A DNA stretch of 64,000 nt from Pseudomonas sp. F(2018) (GCF_005508865.1 NZ_SCOM01000001.1:496001-560000); one strand, 5' to 3'. Counted from the first letter of the stretch, positions 27,978 to 37,008 are shown. Notes: generated by a model from the sequence alone, not told the origin. Numbers and translations: made by a program.

Positions 27978-28273
27978 GCACAAATCCCTTTCTCAGACGA
28001 TGGTCCGGGCCGGTCGAGCTGCGGATGCGGCGAAGATGCACTCGGGCAGAAGTTTCGCGCGCGATCCGGTTTATGAAAGTTGCCGGTTTTCCCTAGGCGG
28101 ATAACTAACCAAAGTTTGGCTTTTTTTGCCAGCCTTAGTTGCGCTTTATGCGGGGTTTACCGAGAAATTCAATATGAATACGCAGGCAGCGGATATATAT
28201 CGAAGTGTGCGGGGAAGTTTGATCGATTGATCAATAAGACAGCCTGCCCGGATATGCCCGGGCAGGCTGCGCA
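27978..28273 (-). other. Intergenic region with terminator hairpin
   Basis: This stretch of about 300 bases is relatively AT-rich between two minus-strand genes. It contains the promoter region of the FabB-type gene, a TTGATC-GATT-GATCAA dyad (28219-28234) and, at 28241-28268, the acyltransferase terminator hairpin. No gene is seen. Confidence 0.5.
28241..28268 (-). terminator. Terminator hairpin of the acyltransferase gene
   Basis: The arms AGCCTGCCCGG / CCGGGCAGGCT are complementary and lie just past the acyltransferase stop codon on the minus strand. The downstream T tract is short. Confidence 0.65.
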
Positions 28274-29440
28274 TTACAGCGGCAGACCGGCCTTGATCCG
28301 GTATTGGTTGCGCACCGGGGTGGCGTACTGACGGATCAGCCAGGGGCGCTGCTCGGCGGGGCAGGCGTCCAGGCGGCGCTGCCATTCGGCGCGGGCCTTG
28401 GCCAGCTCGGCAGCGGGGAACAGCTGCTCGGCCGCCGGCACCTGCAGTTCGGCATCGCGCTCGTCCCACTCGGCGTAGGCCAGGTGGTGCACCGGGAACA
28501 ACCGGTAGCCGCCGAGGATGTGCTGATCCATCAGTGCCGCCAGTTGCTTGGCATCCTCGAAGCCCTCGCGCACCGGTTCGCCGAACTGCACATGCACGCG
28601 GCCCTTGTAGCCGGTGATGCCCAGGGCAATGCTGGCATCGTCCTCGCCCGGCGCCTTCTCGTAGCTGCCGGTGCTGGCGCGCAGTTGCAGCTCGCGGGCC
28701 TTGGCCTGGTCGCAGGGGTCGTACTCGTAACTGATCGACACCGGCACCAGGTTCAGCGCGGCCAGTACCTCGGCGAACGGCTCGTCCTTGCGGCTCATAT
28801 GGAACATCTTGAGGATCGCCGAATCGGTACGGTCGTCACCGTCCTTGGCGCGGCCCTCGGCCTGAGCAATCCAGATCGACTGGCCTTCCTCGCGGATCGA
28901 GTGATTGATGTACGCCGACAGCAGCTGGAAGGCCGCCAGCTTCTCGCGTCGCCCGGTCACGCTGCGGTGCACGATGAAGCTCTTGTTCAGGCGCATCAGG
29001 TCGCTGACGAAGGGGCGCTGCAACAGGTTGTCGCCGATGGCGATGCGCGGCGTCGGCAGCTTGGCGTGGAACACCGCGTAATTGACGAAGGCCGGGTCCA
29101 TCACGATGTCGCGGTGGTTGGCCAGGAACAGATAGGGCGCACCCGCCTTCAGGCGCTCCAGCCCGGCGAAGCTGATGCCATCGGTGGCACGCTCCACGGT
29201 GCGGTCGATATACGGCTCGATGCGCGCCTGCAGGGCATCCACCGAATCGATGCCGGCCGTCTCGTGGCGCAGGCGATAGGCAATGAGCGGCTTGAGCAGC
29301 CAGCCCAATGGCCCGGCCAGGCGCGGGAAGCGAAAGCGGGTAAGGGCGCCGAGAAAGGTGTCGTCGCTCAGCAGGCGTGCAAGCACGGCAGGGACTTCGT
29401 GGTCGGCGTAGGGTCGGATGGAATCGAATTCGCCCATCAT
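28274..29440 (-). CDS. Glycerol-phosphate/lysophosphatidate-type acyltransferase
   Basis: The 388-residue protein has the PlsC-like acyltransferase motif NHRDIVMDP (about residue 108), a block II-type segment KSFIVHRSVTGRREK, and a block III-like WIAQAEGRAKDG. Such enzymes move acyl groups from ACP or CoA to glycerolipid acceptors on the cytosolic membrane face. The motif has five residues between His and Asp instead of four, which is a variant. Two ATGs lie in tandem at 29440/29437. Its position behind the FabB-type gene suggests a possible link to the lipid product, but it may also be an independent conserved gene. Confidence 0.82.
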   Translation of the reverse strand: MMGEFDSIRPYADHEVPAVLARLLSDDTFLGALTRFRFPRLAGPLGWLLKPLIAYRLRHETAGIDSVDALQARIEPYIDRTVERATDGISFAGLERLKAGAPYLFLANHRDIVMDPAFVNYAVFHAKLPTPRIAIGDNLLQRPFVSDLMRLNKSFIVHRSVTGRREKLAAFQLLSAYINHSIREEGQSIWIAQAEGRAKDGDDRTDSAILKMFHMSRKDEPFAEVLAALNLVPVSISYEYDPCDQAKARELQLRASTGSYEKAPGEDDASIALGITGYKGRVHVQFGEPVREGFEDAKQLAALMDQHILGGYRLFPVHHLAYAEWDERDAELQVPAAEQLFPAAELAKARAEWQRRLDACPAEQRPWLIRQYATPVRNQYRIKAGLPL

Positions 29441-29648
29441 GTTCTCGTTGTCAGGCTGCTCGGGGTGCCCGCCAGGGGCTGCAAGGTCCGCATGCGAATG
29501 CGGCCAGCAATAGACCGGCGATTATAACGGCAAGTCACAGTTGCAAGACTAAAGCCCCGTAATCTGGACCGTTAGGGCGTGATCGAGTGGGCGATTGGCT
29601 AGCGATGCCTGCGCAGTGACCGCAAGGCGCCTGATGAACTACCTGAAA

Positions 29649-30161
29649 TTAACCGGCCTCAGCGGCTTTCTGCGCCAGGTTGGTTGAACGTAGTGCTATG
29701 AGATTGGCGACGGTGAAAGAGAGATAGAGAGCCAGGAAGTACCAGCTGTAGATCCACAGATCGGCCCAGATCATTAAGCCGATTTCTTTCTTCTGGGTGA
29801 CCAGCTGCTCCGCTGATGAGCTGGATAGAACCAGATAGCCGAAGAGGGCGTTCACCAGTGGAATCCACAGTGCCGAATAGCAGAAGGTACGTTTGAATCG
29901 AATCTTTCTAAGCACCAGTCCAGCGATCACCCCGATGACCACGCTATACCCGAAAGCTCGAATCGCAATGGAGATAAGAACGCCACCCTCTCCACCACGC
30001 TTGGCTAAAGCAAACTTACCGACCGGCGACTCCAGGATGAACATGAAAAGGTCTGTCGTGGGCAGTACGCCGGGGCGGTTGTAGCCAGCCTTGACCGCGA
30101 CCGCTAAAGCAGCCCCCAGCAGTACCGCAAAGAGGCAAGAGAAGAAGCTTTTCAACTGCAT
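29649..30161 (-). CDS. Hypothetical inner-membrane protein (170 aa)
   Basis: The protein begins MQLKSFFSCLFAVLLGAALA and has about four hydrophobic segments (N-terminal anchor, AFGYSVVIGVIAGLVL, YSALWIPLVNALFGYLVL and YSWYFLALYLSFTVANLIAL). Codon use and GC are lower than in the flanking core genes, indicating acquired DNA. No family is recognised. It is the left-most gene of a four-gene minus-strand island. Confidence 0.65.
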   Translation of the reverse strand: MQLKSFFSCLFAVLLGAALAVAVKAGYNRPGVLPTTDLFMFILESPVGKFALAKRGGEGGVLISIAIRAFGYSVVIGVIAGLVLRKIRFKRTFCYSALWIPLVNALFGYLVLSSSSAEQLVTQKKEIGLMIWADLWIYSWYFLALYLSFTVANLIALRSTNLAQKAAEAG

Positions 30162-30369
30162 GACATTCCCTGTACGTGTCCAGCTCGTTGAGCTGATGAA
30201 TTCCTAGGCAGCTAAGCGACGGCTACACCGGCACGGAGCGAGTGCACATTACGTAGAGGTGCTGCATGTGTCCATGGGGCTGGCGGCCGAAAAGGAAAGC
30301 GGCCCCTGGTCACCAACGATCTCTAGCAACTGGGTTGGATCGCTCAGGTGCCGCTGCTTGAACGAGCGG

Positions 30370-30738
30370 CTATAGCTCGGCTTGGTATTCAGCCTGCTTT
30401 GTTCGGCATTGCTTAATCAGCTCATCGTAATACGCCACGGTTTCCTTGCCGCTGCGGCTGCCCATGGCGGCTATGTTGTCCATCATCAACTGTTCATCGA
30501 TTTGAAAGAGCCTTTCGTTGAAATATTCGCTGGATGACAGGGCAATCGCAGTGTCTTCATATTTCTTGGCTTCGTTCGCCTTGTCTTCAGCGCTATAGAA
30601 GTCGTCGTACTTGTACTTCAGTAGGTAGACCATGCAGTGCATCATCTCGTCAGCTTTTACGAGGTTTTGGCTTTGATTTGCTGTGGCAGATTGTGGAAAT
30701 AGGAGCGCGGCTATAAGTGTTCGAATTATCGAATTCAA
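30370..30738 (-). CDS. Hypothetical exported protein (122 aa)
   Basis: The predicted signal peptide MNSIIRTLIAALLFPQSATA is followed by a small helical mature domain with three Cys/Met-rich points (MMHCMVYLLKYKYDDFY, IKQCRTKQAEYQAEL). The start is TTG at 30738, supported by GGGGA seven bases upstream; no in-frame ATG lies nearby. AT-richer than the core genome. The function is unknown. Confidence 0.6.
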   Translation of the reverse strand: MNSIIRTLIAALLFPQSATANQSQNLVKADEMMHCMVYLLKYKYDDFYSAEDKANEAKKYEDTAIALSSSEYFNERLFQIDEQLMMDNIAAMGSRSGKETVAYYDELIKQCRTKQAEYQAEL

Positions 30739-30769
30739 TTTTTGTCCCCAGGACAGGTTGAGCGCATTT

Positions 30770-31123
30770 CTATGTCTTTTCTACTATCTCAATTTTGATG
30801 TTTTCATGCTTTGTATAGGTCCAGAGAACGCCAGAGAAAGTGAGAAAAATTCCTGTGATTACCAGTGATGATGTGAGTTCCTTGTTTTGAGCGAAGAGAG
30901 TCGCAAGCGACGTCAGCATTAGAAATAATCCGAACCTGAAGATAAAGCCGCCTACTCTGAATCGACGATGCAAGGAGTGGTGCCATTGAATGTTCGTTTT
31001 ACAGCCTTCGCACTCAGCAACTGATAGACCGCCCCAGAAAGTGTTCATTCGGCGTTGAACTGCTTGTGAAACTCTTGTTTCGCACTTTGGGCATCTTAGG
31101 TCGAGCTGAGGGTTAAGATCCAT
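30770..31123 (-). CDS. Hypothetical zinc-ribbon membrane protein (117 aa)
   Basis: The N-terminal half has two CxxC pairs (LRCPKCETR and AECEGCKTN), as in a zinc ribbon. The C-terminal half has two transmembrane segments (GGFIFRFGLFLMLTSLATLF and LVITGIFLTFSGVLWTY). AAGGTGGAAA precedes ATG 31123. It starts directly after the attC-like site, the usual position for a cassette gene. No known family is assigned. Confidence 0.65.
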   Translation of the reverse strand: MDLNPQLDLRCPKCETRVSQAVQRRMNTFWGGLSVAECEGCKTNIQWHHSLHRRFRVGGFIFRFGLFLMLTSLATLFAQNKELTSSLVITGIFLTFSGVLWTYTKHENIKIEIVEKT

Positions 31124-31135
31124 TTTCCACCTTAG

Positions 31136-31202
31136 ATATAACGATTAAGCTAAAGGGCCGGCTTCGCCGGTCCCAGCGAACGAAGTGAGCGCTTTGCTAT
31201 AC
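31136..31202 (-). repeat. attC-like integron recombination site
   Basis: On the minus strand the 67-base stretch starts with GTATAGC (R''-like), which contains the TAG stop of the upstream gene, and ends with GTTATAT (R'-like). The ends pair imperfectly (TATARC with GYTATA), an inner AAGC/GCTT pair follows, and the centre holds a GGGACCGGC-GAA-GCCGGCCC hairpin. The architecture, size and placement right after a stop codon are those of an integron attC (59-base element). Only one convincing site is present. Confidence 0.55.
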
Positions 31203-31691
31203 GGCTAACTCGCTGCCTTGATAGATGCGCCCGTACTTACCGATTAAACCCTTAGGGCCCAGCATGGTGCGCTTAACAATTGGGCTAGGGCTCCAGCTTG
31301 GATTTTCTGCGCAAGCGAGCATCAGTTGTGACTTTGTAATTAAGCCGATACGAACGGGCTTGTAATGCGTTCCCAGTTCTATAAACACAAGTTGGCTCCA
31401 GGGCTCGACTAGCCTCACATTGCGCCCTTTCTGATTTTCCTCTGTTATTACTTTTACTTGTGTCTGAATTTCGTCTTCTGTGAGGTCATAGCCAGGGTTT
31501 GATTTTCCCTCTACTTTAACTGGGTTTTGCCCGAGACCCTCAAGAAACCTTAGGGCAATGAACTCTCCAATGCGCCCGATCATGTTGTCATTTCCCCCGA
31601 TGCGCTCTGGATACTGACGTCCTAGCTCTAGAAGCTCATGACGAGCTTTCAAGTATTTCTCAATGGCTGCTTGGATCTCGGTGTCTGGCAT
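31197..31691 (-). CDS. PD-(D/E)XK-like hypothetical protein (cassette gene candidate)
   Basis: The 164-residue soluble protein has a helical N-terminus, then RIGEFIALRFLEGLG, NPGYDLTEDEIQTQVKVI and WSQLVFIELGTHYKPVRIGLI. The Glu in GEF, Asp in GYD and Gln-x-Lys in TQVKV are spaced as in restriction-endonuclease-fold proteins. A DNA-processing or defence role is possible but not shown. GC is lower than in core genes. Its stop codon lies inside the attC-like site at 31136-31202. Confidence 0.6.
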   Translation of the reverse strand: MPDTEIQAAIEKYLKARHELLELGRQYPERIGGNDNMIGRIGEFIALRFLEGLGQNPVKVEGKSNPGYDLTEDEIQTQVKVITEENQKGRNVRLVEPWSQLVFIELGTHYKPVRIGLITKSQLMLACAENPSWSPSPIVKRTMLGPKGLIGKYGRIYQGSELAV

Positions 31692-31704
31692 AAGGGCTTT
31701 CTTA

Positions 31705-31765
31705 TCGTATAACTATTATTAGGCGACATTACTGTCGAATAAAATTTCGAAGAGTGTCGTATAAC
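31705..31765. repeat. Direct repeat TCGTATAAC, possible attI/attC remnant
   Basis: TCGTATAAC occurs at 31705-31713 and again at 31757-31765, 52 bases apart (GTTATACGA on the minus strand). Between them lie two small dyads (CGACA-N4-TGTCG and TCGAA...TTCGA). The minus-strand GTTATAC is the type of core at which cassettes insert. It lies just upstream of the start of the cassette-like gene. Confidence 0.4.
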
Positions 31766-32025
31766 GTTCCATGTGTGGCTCTAATTCCTTGAAATATCAC
31801 GGCGGAAAACGAGGAAAAGCGACGGCGCGGCAGACAAAAAGCAACATCTAGCCGTTGGCCAAAATAGCCATAAGGTAAGCAGCACTGTCCAGTGTCTACC
31901 AAGTCCATAGATAGTCAGGATCTGGTGAGCCTATGAGCGATCAGCCATTCGGCAAGCTACTGTTCTTTAAGAGGCCGGGCGGAAATCGGCAGCACCCATA
32001 AAGGCAGATCACCCGGAGGCCAGAG
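31766..32025. other. Intergenic region beyond the cassette island
   Basis: No gene is supported here. If the direct repeat were an attI site, an integrase gene would be expected on this side; none is visible, and I see no translated remnant of tyrosine recombinase motifs. Composition shifts back to GC-rich near 31940. Confidence 0.5.
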
Positions 32026-32208
32026 ATGCTGGAATCACAGCTGTACCAGTGCCCCTATTGCTGGGAGCAGGCCGAGGCCTTGCTCGATCTTTCCGCTGGT
32101 GACCAGGAATATGTCGAGGACTGCCCGGTGTGTTGCCGGCCGATTGTTTTCGACCTGCGCACCGATGGTGAGGAATGGTCGCTGGATGTGCGTCGGGAGG
32201 ACGATTGA
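32026..32208 (+). CDS. CPXCG-motif cysteine-rich protein (60 aa)
   Basis: This small protein has two CPxC pairs (YQCPYCWEQ and EDCPVCCRP), characteristic of the CPXCG family and a likely zinc site. The family's function is unknown. GGAGG lies 10 bases upstream of ATG 32026. The stop overlaps the next start by one base (TGATG). Confidence 0.88.
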   Translation: MLESQLYQCPYCWEQAEALLDLSAGDQEYVEDCPVCCRPIVFDLRTDGEEWSLDVRREDD

Positions 32209-32468
32209 TGCAGCGCATCTACGAGCCGCAGGATCTGCTGGAGGCCGAGCTGCTGGTCGGGGTGCTGGCCAGCGAGGGAGTGGAGGCGCATCTGGCCGGG
32301 CGGCATTTGCTCGGTGCGGTGGGGGAGCTGCCGGCGCTGGGTCTGCTGGGTCTGCTGGTGGAAGACGACGATGCCGAGCACGCGCGGCGGCTGATCGCCG
32401 CGTACAATGCCGCCGCGCCACTGCCGGGTGAAGAGCCCGAGGGTTTTCCCGGCGTGCTGCTCTGCTGA
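32208..32468 (+). CDS. DUF2007-type putative signal-transducing protein
   Basis: The 86-residue protein begins MQRIYEPQDLLEAELLVGVL and contains LASEGVEAHLAGRHLLGAVGELP and a C-terminal LVEDDDAEHARRLIAAY. This is the DUF2007 pattern, a small alpha-beta domain often next to CPXCG proteins. It is translationally coupled to the preceding gene. No biochemical role is established for the family. Confidence 0.85.
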   Translation: MQRIYEPQDLLEAELLVGVLASEGVEAHLAGRHLLGAVGELPALGLLGLLVEDDDAEHARRLIAAYNAAAPLPGEEPEGFPGVLLC

Positions 32469-32510
32469 CTGTTCTGTCGCCTTCTTCTGTTGCTGGAAAT
32501 ACCGCCGCCC

Positions 32511-33128
32511 ATGAGTGGACGCTACGCCCTGTTCCGTTGGCCCCAGGCCCTGTCGAGCCTGCCGGGCTTTCCCGAAAGCTTTCCGCAGCGCTGGAACCTG
32601 TCGCCTGGCGCTCAGGTGCTGTTCATTCACCAGCCAGAAGGCGAGCTGCAGGCGGCGGCGGGGCGCTGGGGACTGACGCCGGCCTGGCTCGATGACTTCA
32701 GCAAGGCGCCGGCCCACGCCCGTGCCGAGACCCTGGCCGAACAGCCGATGTTCCGCGAGGCCTTCCGCCAGCGCCGTTGCCTGCTGCCGGCTAACGGCTT
32801 CTACGAATGGCGCGGCCAGGCCAACCACAAGCGTCCGTACTGGATGAGCAGCGAAGGGCTGCTGTATTTCGCCGGCCTGTGGGAGGCCTACCCGACGGCG
32901 GGGCAGACCTACCTCAGCGTGGCGATGATCACCGCGCCGGCCAATTACCTGCGCCGCCCGGTGTTGCTTGACCAGGCCGCTACACGTGTCTGGCTCGATC
33001 CGCAGGCGTCGGTCGAGCAGTTGCAGGCATTGCTGGTGGCGCCGCAACCGCAGCTGCGCGAGCGGGTGCTGAGTACGCTGATCAACGACCCTGCCTTCGA
33101 GGGGCCGGAGTGTCTTACTCCGGGGTAG
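32511..33128 (+). CDS. Degenerate SOS-response-associated protein (HMCES/YedK family)
   Basis: The 205-residue protein has the SRAP fold outline: N-terminal MSGRYALFRW, AGRWGLTPAWL, ARAETLAEQPMFREAF, CLLPANGFYEW and YFAGLWEAY. Family enzymes crosslink to abasic sites in single-stranded DNA through Cys2 exposed after Met removal. Here residue 2 is Ser, the Asn of the NARAET motif is His69, and the HxRMP segment is shortened to NYLRRPVLL. Only Glu99 (NGFYEW) is retained. The start is fixed by homology at ATG 32511; the frame's upstream TTG is not credible. It may be inactive or altered in chemistry. Confidence 0.8.
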   Translation: MSGRYALFRWPQALSSLPGFPESFPQRWNLSPGAQVLFIHQPEGELQAAAGRWGLTPAWLDDFSKAPAHARAETLAEQPMFREAFRQRRCLLPANGFYEWRGQANHKRPYWMSSEGLLYFAGLWEAYPTAGQTYLSVAMITAPANYLRRPVLLDQAATRVWLDPQASVEQLQALLVAPQPQLRERVLSTLINDPAFEGPECLTPG

Positions 33129-33153
33129 GTGGGGTCGTTACCAGGGAGTGAGT

Positions 33154-33185
33154 GGTGGACTGTTCGCTTCGCTCCTGAGTCCACC
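33154..33185. repeat. Inverted repeat between convergent genes
   Basis: The arms GGTGGACT / AGTCCACC are 8 bases with a 16-base loop that itself contains GCGAAGCG-like complementarity. It is followed by CCTACGGGGT, resembling the extragenic GTAGG...CCTAC palindromes of Pseudomonas. It may also act as a weak terminator for the flanking convergent genes. Confidence 0.5.
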
Positions 33186-34094
33186 CTACGGGGTGGGGGT
33201 GCTGGCTTCGTGGTACTCGGGGCGCTGGGCAAGGCCTTCTTTTAGTAGCTCTACCAGCAGGCGCACCTTGGGCGAGAGGTGGCGTTGTTGCGGGTACAGC
33301 GCCCATACGGCGGTGTGCGGTGGGCGCTGCTGCGGCAGCAGGTCGACCAGCGCGCCGCTGCGCAGGTGCGGCTGCACGTAGTAGTCCGGCAGCTGGCACA
33401 GGCCGAAGCCGCGCAGGGCGGCGTCGAGCACAGCCTCGCCACTGTTGCAGCGCCAGTTGCCCTGCACCCGTTGGCTCAGCTCGCGGCCGTCCTGCTGGAA
33501 GCTCCACTGATCGCTGCTGCCGACCAGGCAGTTGTGTCGGCTCAGCTCGGACAGCGAATGCGGCCGGCCATAGCGCTCCAGGTAGGCGGGCGCCGCGCAC
33601 AGGTGCATGACCCGTGGCGCCAGGCGGGTGGCGACCAGTCGCGAGTCCTGCAGGCGGCCGAGGCGGATGGCCAGGTCCATGCTGCTGTGCAGCAGGTCGA
33701 GGGTCTGGTTGCTCAGCTCGATCTCCACGCGCAGCTGCGGATGGCGCGCCATGAACTGGTTGACCAGCGGCACGATGAAGCGCTCGCCGTAGGCCACCGC
33801 GCAGGTCATGCGCAGCAGGCCCTTGGGCTCGTCATTGAGGTCTCCGATGGCGCGTAGGGCTTCCTCGCGGGCGTCCTGCAGGCGCTGGCAGTGCTGCAGG
33901 AAGGTCTGCCCGGCCTCGGTCAGCGTCACCTTGCGCGTACTGCGGTAGAACAGGCGGGTCTGCAGGCGCTCCTCGAGGCGCGCCACCTGGCGGCTGACCT
34001 GCGAGGTAGACAGCCCCAGGCGCTGCGCGGCAGCGGCGAAACGGCCGCATTCGGCGACCGCGACGAACTCGTCCAGGCCTTCCCAGTTGCTCAT
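33186..34094 (-). CDS. LysR-family transcriptional regulator
   Basis: The 302-residue regulator has an N-terminal winged helix-turn-helix (FAAAAQRLGLSTSQVSRQVARLEERL, residues about 18-43) and a C-terminal LysR substrate domain (VIELSNQTLDLLHSSMDLAIRLG-type region). It is divergent from adhC with 103 bases between, so it likely controls formaldehyde detoxification. The 23 C-terminal residues are polar and variable. The inducer is unknown. Confidence 0.92.
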   Translation of the reverse strand: MSNWEGLDEFVAVAECGRFAAAAQRLGLSTSQVSRQVARLEERLQTRLFYRSTRKVTLTEAGQTFLQHCQRLQDAREEALRAIGDLNDEPKGLLRMTCAVAYGERFIVPLVNQFMARHPQLRVEIELSNQTLDLLHSSMDLAIRLGRLQDSRLVATRLAPRVMHLCAAPAYLERYGRPHSLSELSRHNCLVGSSDQWSFQQDGRELSQRVQGNWRCNSGEAVLDAALRGFGLCQLPDYYVQPHLRSGALVDLLPQQRPPHTAVWALYPQQRHLSPKVRLLVELLKEGLAQRPEYHEASTPTP

Positions 34095-34095
34095 C

Positions 34096-34143
34096 GATTA
34101 TCCCTGGTTGGCAATAATGTTTTGCTGATTGCCTGGATTATCC
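34096..34143. promoter_or_regulatory. Putative LysR operator in the divergent promoter
   Basis: An inverted repeat GGCAAT-N12-ATTGCC (34110-34133) lies between two direct copies of GATTATCC (34096-34103 and 34136-34143). This symmetrical arrangement between the LysR gene and adhC is a plausible binding site for the regulator. Confidence 0.5.
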
Positions 34144-34155
34144 AGAAAAACGTAG

Positions 34156-35310
<1,155 letters not shown>

Positions 35311-35352
35311 ATCCATGGGCGGGGCGCTGCGGCGCCCCCTACGGAGATCGTG

Positions 35353-36195
35353 ATGACTCTTGAGATCGTTTCCAGCAATAAAAGCTGCGGCGGCTGGCAC
35401 AAGCGCTACCGCCACCGCTCCACCGCGCTCAACTGCGACATGGTGTTCGCCGTGTACCTGCCGCCGCAGGCGGAGCAGGGCGCCAAGCTGCCGGTGTTGT
35501 ACTGGCTGAGCGGCCTGACCTGCACCGACGAGAACTTCATGCAGAAGGCTGGCGCGCAGAAACTCGCCGCTGAGCTCGGCCTGATCATCGTCGCCCCGGA
35601 CACCAGCCCGCGCGGCGAAGGTGTGCCGGATGACGCCAACAAGGCCTGGGACTTCGGCCTCGGTGCCGGCTTCTACCTCAACGCCACCCAGGAGCCCTGG
35701 GCGCGCCACTACCGCATGTACGACTACGTGGTGCAGGAGCTGCCGGCGCTGATCGAGGCCAACTTCCCGGTTAGCGACAAGCGCGGCATCGCCGGCCACT
35801 CCATGGGCGGCCACGGTGCGCTGATCTGCGCGCTGAAGAATCCGGGGCGCTACCAGTCGGTCTCGGCCTTCTCGCCGATCAGCAATCCGCTCAATTGCCC
35901 CTGGGGCGAGAAGGCGTTCTCCAACTACCTGGGCGACGACCGTTCGCGCTGGCGCGAGTGGGATGCCTGCGTGCTGCTGGCCGAGGCGAGCGAGAAACTG
36001 CCGATCCTGGTGGACCAGGGCGACCGTGACGACTTCCTCGAAGTCCAGCTCAAGCCCCAGGCCCTGCAGGCCGCGGCCAAGGCTGCCGAGCATCCGCTGA
36101 CCCTGCGCATGCAGCCGGGCTACGACCACAGCTACTACTTCATTGCCAGCTTTATCGACGACCATCTGCGCCATCACGCGGCGGCGCTGGCCTGA
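35353..36195 (+). CDS. fghA: S-formylglutathione hydrolase
   Basis: The 280-residue alpha/beta-hydrolase releases formate from S-formylglutathione, the second step after AdhC. The nucleophile elbow is GHSMGGHGA, and the Asp and His of the triad lie in DQGDRDDFL and [10 protein letters not shown]. Further family sequence is [15 protein letters not shown] 35353 is directly preceded by an in-frame GTG; ATG is preferred with ACGGAGATC upstream. It shares one base with the next small gene (TGATG). Confidence 0.97.
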   Translation: MTLEIVSSNKSCGGWHKRYRHRSTALNCDMVFAVYLPPQAEQGAKLPVLYWLSGLTCTDENFMQKAGAQKLAAELGLIIVAPDTSPRGEGVPDDANKAWDFGLGAGFYLNATQEPWARHYRMYDYVVQELPALIEANFPVSDKRGIAGHSMGGHGALICALKNPGRYQSVSAFSPISNPLNCPWGEKAFSNYLGDDRSRWREWDACVLLAEASEKLPILVDQGDRDDFLEVQLKPQALQAAAKAAEHPLTLRMQPGYDHSYYFIASFIDDHLRHHAAALA

Positions 36196-36444
36196 TGAAT
36201 CTGCGCGAAGGCTTGGGGCTGCTTCTGCTGCTGGGCGGTGTGGCGCTGATGCCTTTTGTCTGGTGGTTGAGTCGGGGCTGGCTGTTCGTCGTTCTGGCGC
36301 TGGTGGGTGTCGGTGGGCCGCTGTTCTTCAGCGCGCGCCGGGCACGGCGTATTGCGCATGGTGCAGATGGAGGATCGCCTGCGGCCGCATGGGCTCGGTG
36401 AGGCCAGGGGGTACCGTGCCTTCGACGAGCCCGCCGACGACTGA
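36195..36444 (+). pseudogene. Small membrane protein gene with apparent frameshift
   Basis: The open frame from ATG 36195 encodes two transmembrane segments (GLGLLLLLGGVALMPFVWWL and WLFVVLALVGVGGPLFFSA) and stops at 36401. After about 36356 the codon pattern continues better in another frame: from ATG 36358 it reads RMVQMEDRLRPHGLGEARG and ends at 36444. A loss of two bases in the GCGC run at 36354-36357 would explain it. The joined product would be about 84 residues. Either a genuine mutation or an assembly error. The function is unknown. Confidence 0.55.
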
Positions 36445-36534
36445 GGACTGGATGGGAAGGGTTCGCGGGGTGTCGGCCTGCGGTAGAATCTCGGCCTGAT
36501 TTTTCTCCAGGTCCGGTTTTTCATGAGCAGCCCT

Positions 36535-37008
36535 ATGCGTATCGGTCACGGCTACGACGTTCATCGCTTCGGCGAGGGCGACTTCATCACCCTCGGTGGT
36601 GTGCGCATCCCGCACAAGTTCGGCCTGATCGCCCACTCCGATGGCGACGTGCTGCTGCATGCCCTCAGCGATGCGCTGCTCGGCGCCTGCGCCCTGGGCG
36701 ATATAGGCAAGCACTTCCCCGATACCGACCCGACCTTCAAGGGCGCCGACAGCCGCGCGCTGCTGCGCCATGTGCTCGGCCTGATCCACGCCAAGGGCTA
36801 TGTGGTCGGCAACGTCGATGCCACCATCGTCGCCCAGGCGCCGAAGATGGCGCCGCATATCGAGGCCATGCGTGGCCTGATCGCCGAGGACCTGCAGGTC
36901 GAGTTGGACGCGGTCAACGTCAAGGCCACTACCACCGAGAAGCTCGGTTTCACCGGCCGTGAGGAAGGCATCGCGGTTCACGCCGTGGCGCTGCTGGTTA
37001 ACGCATGA
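36535..37008 (+). CDS. ispF: 2-C-methyl-D-erythritol 2,4-cyclodiphosphate synthase
   Basis: The 157-residue trimeric enzyme of the MEP isoprenoid pathway forms MEcPP. The metal ligands are in [11 protein letters not shown] and the family motifs [19 protein letters not shown] and [18 protein letters not shown] are intact. ATG 36535 gives the standard N-terminus; ATG 36523 would add four residues and cannot be excluded. It overlaps truD by 4 bases. Confidence 0.97.
   Translation: MRIGHGYDVHRFGEGDFITLGGVRIPHKFGLIAHSDGDVLLHALSDALLGACALGDIGKHFPDTDPTFKGADSRALLRHVLGLIHAKGYVVGNVDATIVAQAPKMAPHIEAMRGLIAEDLQVELDAVNVKATTTEKLGFTGREEGIAVHAVALLVNA

Noticed and set aside
28219..28234. TTGATC-GATT-GATCAA as an Anr/FNR box
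   Set aside because: The Anr consensus TTGAT-N4-ATCAA requires four central bases; here there are six, so the match is imperfect although the dyad is real.
30162..30369. Second attC site after the exported-protein gene
   Set aside because: The stop region reads CTATAGC like an R'' box, but no matching GTTRRRY partner or central palindrome follows.
31766..32025. Integron integrase remnant
   Set aside because: No frame in this stretch gives tyrosine recombinase motifs.
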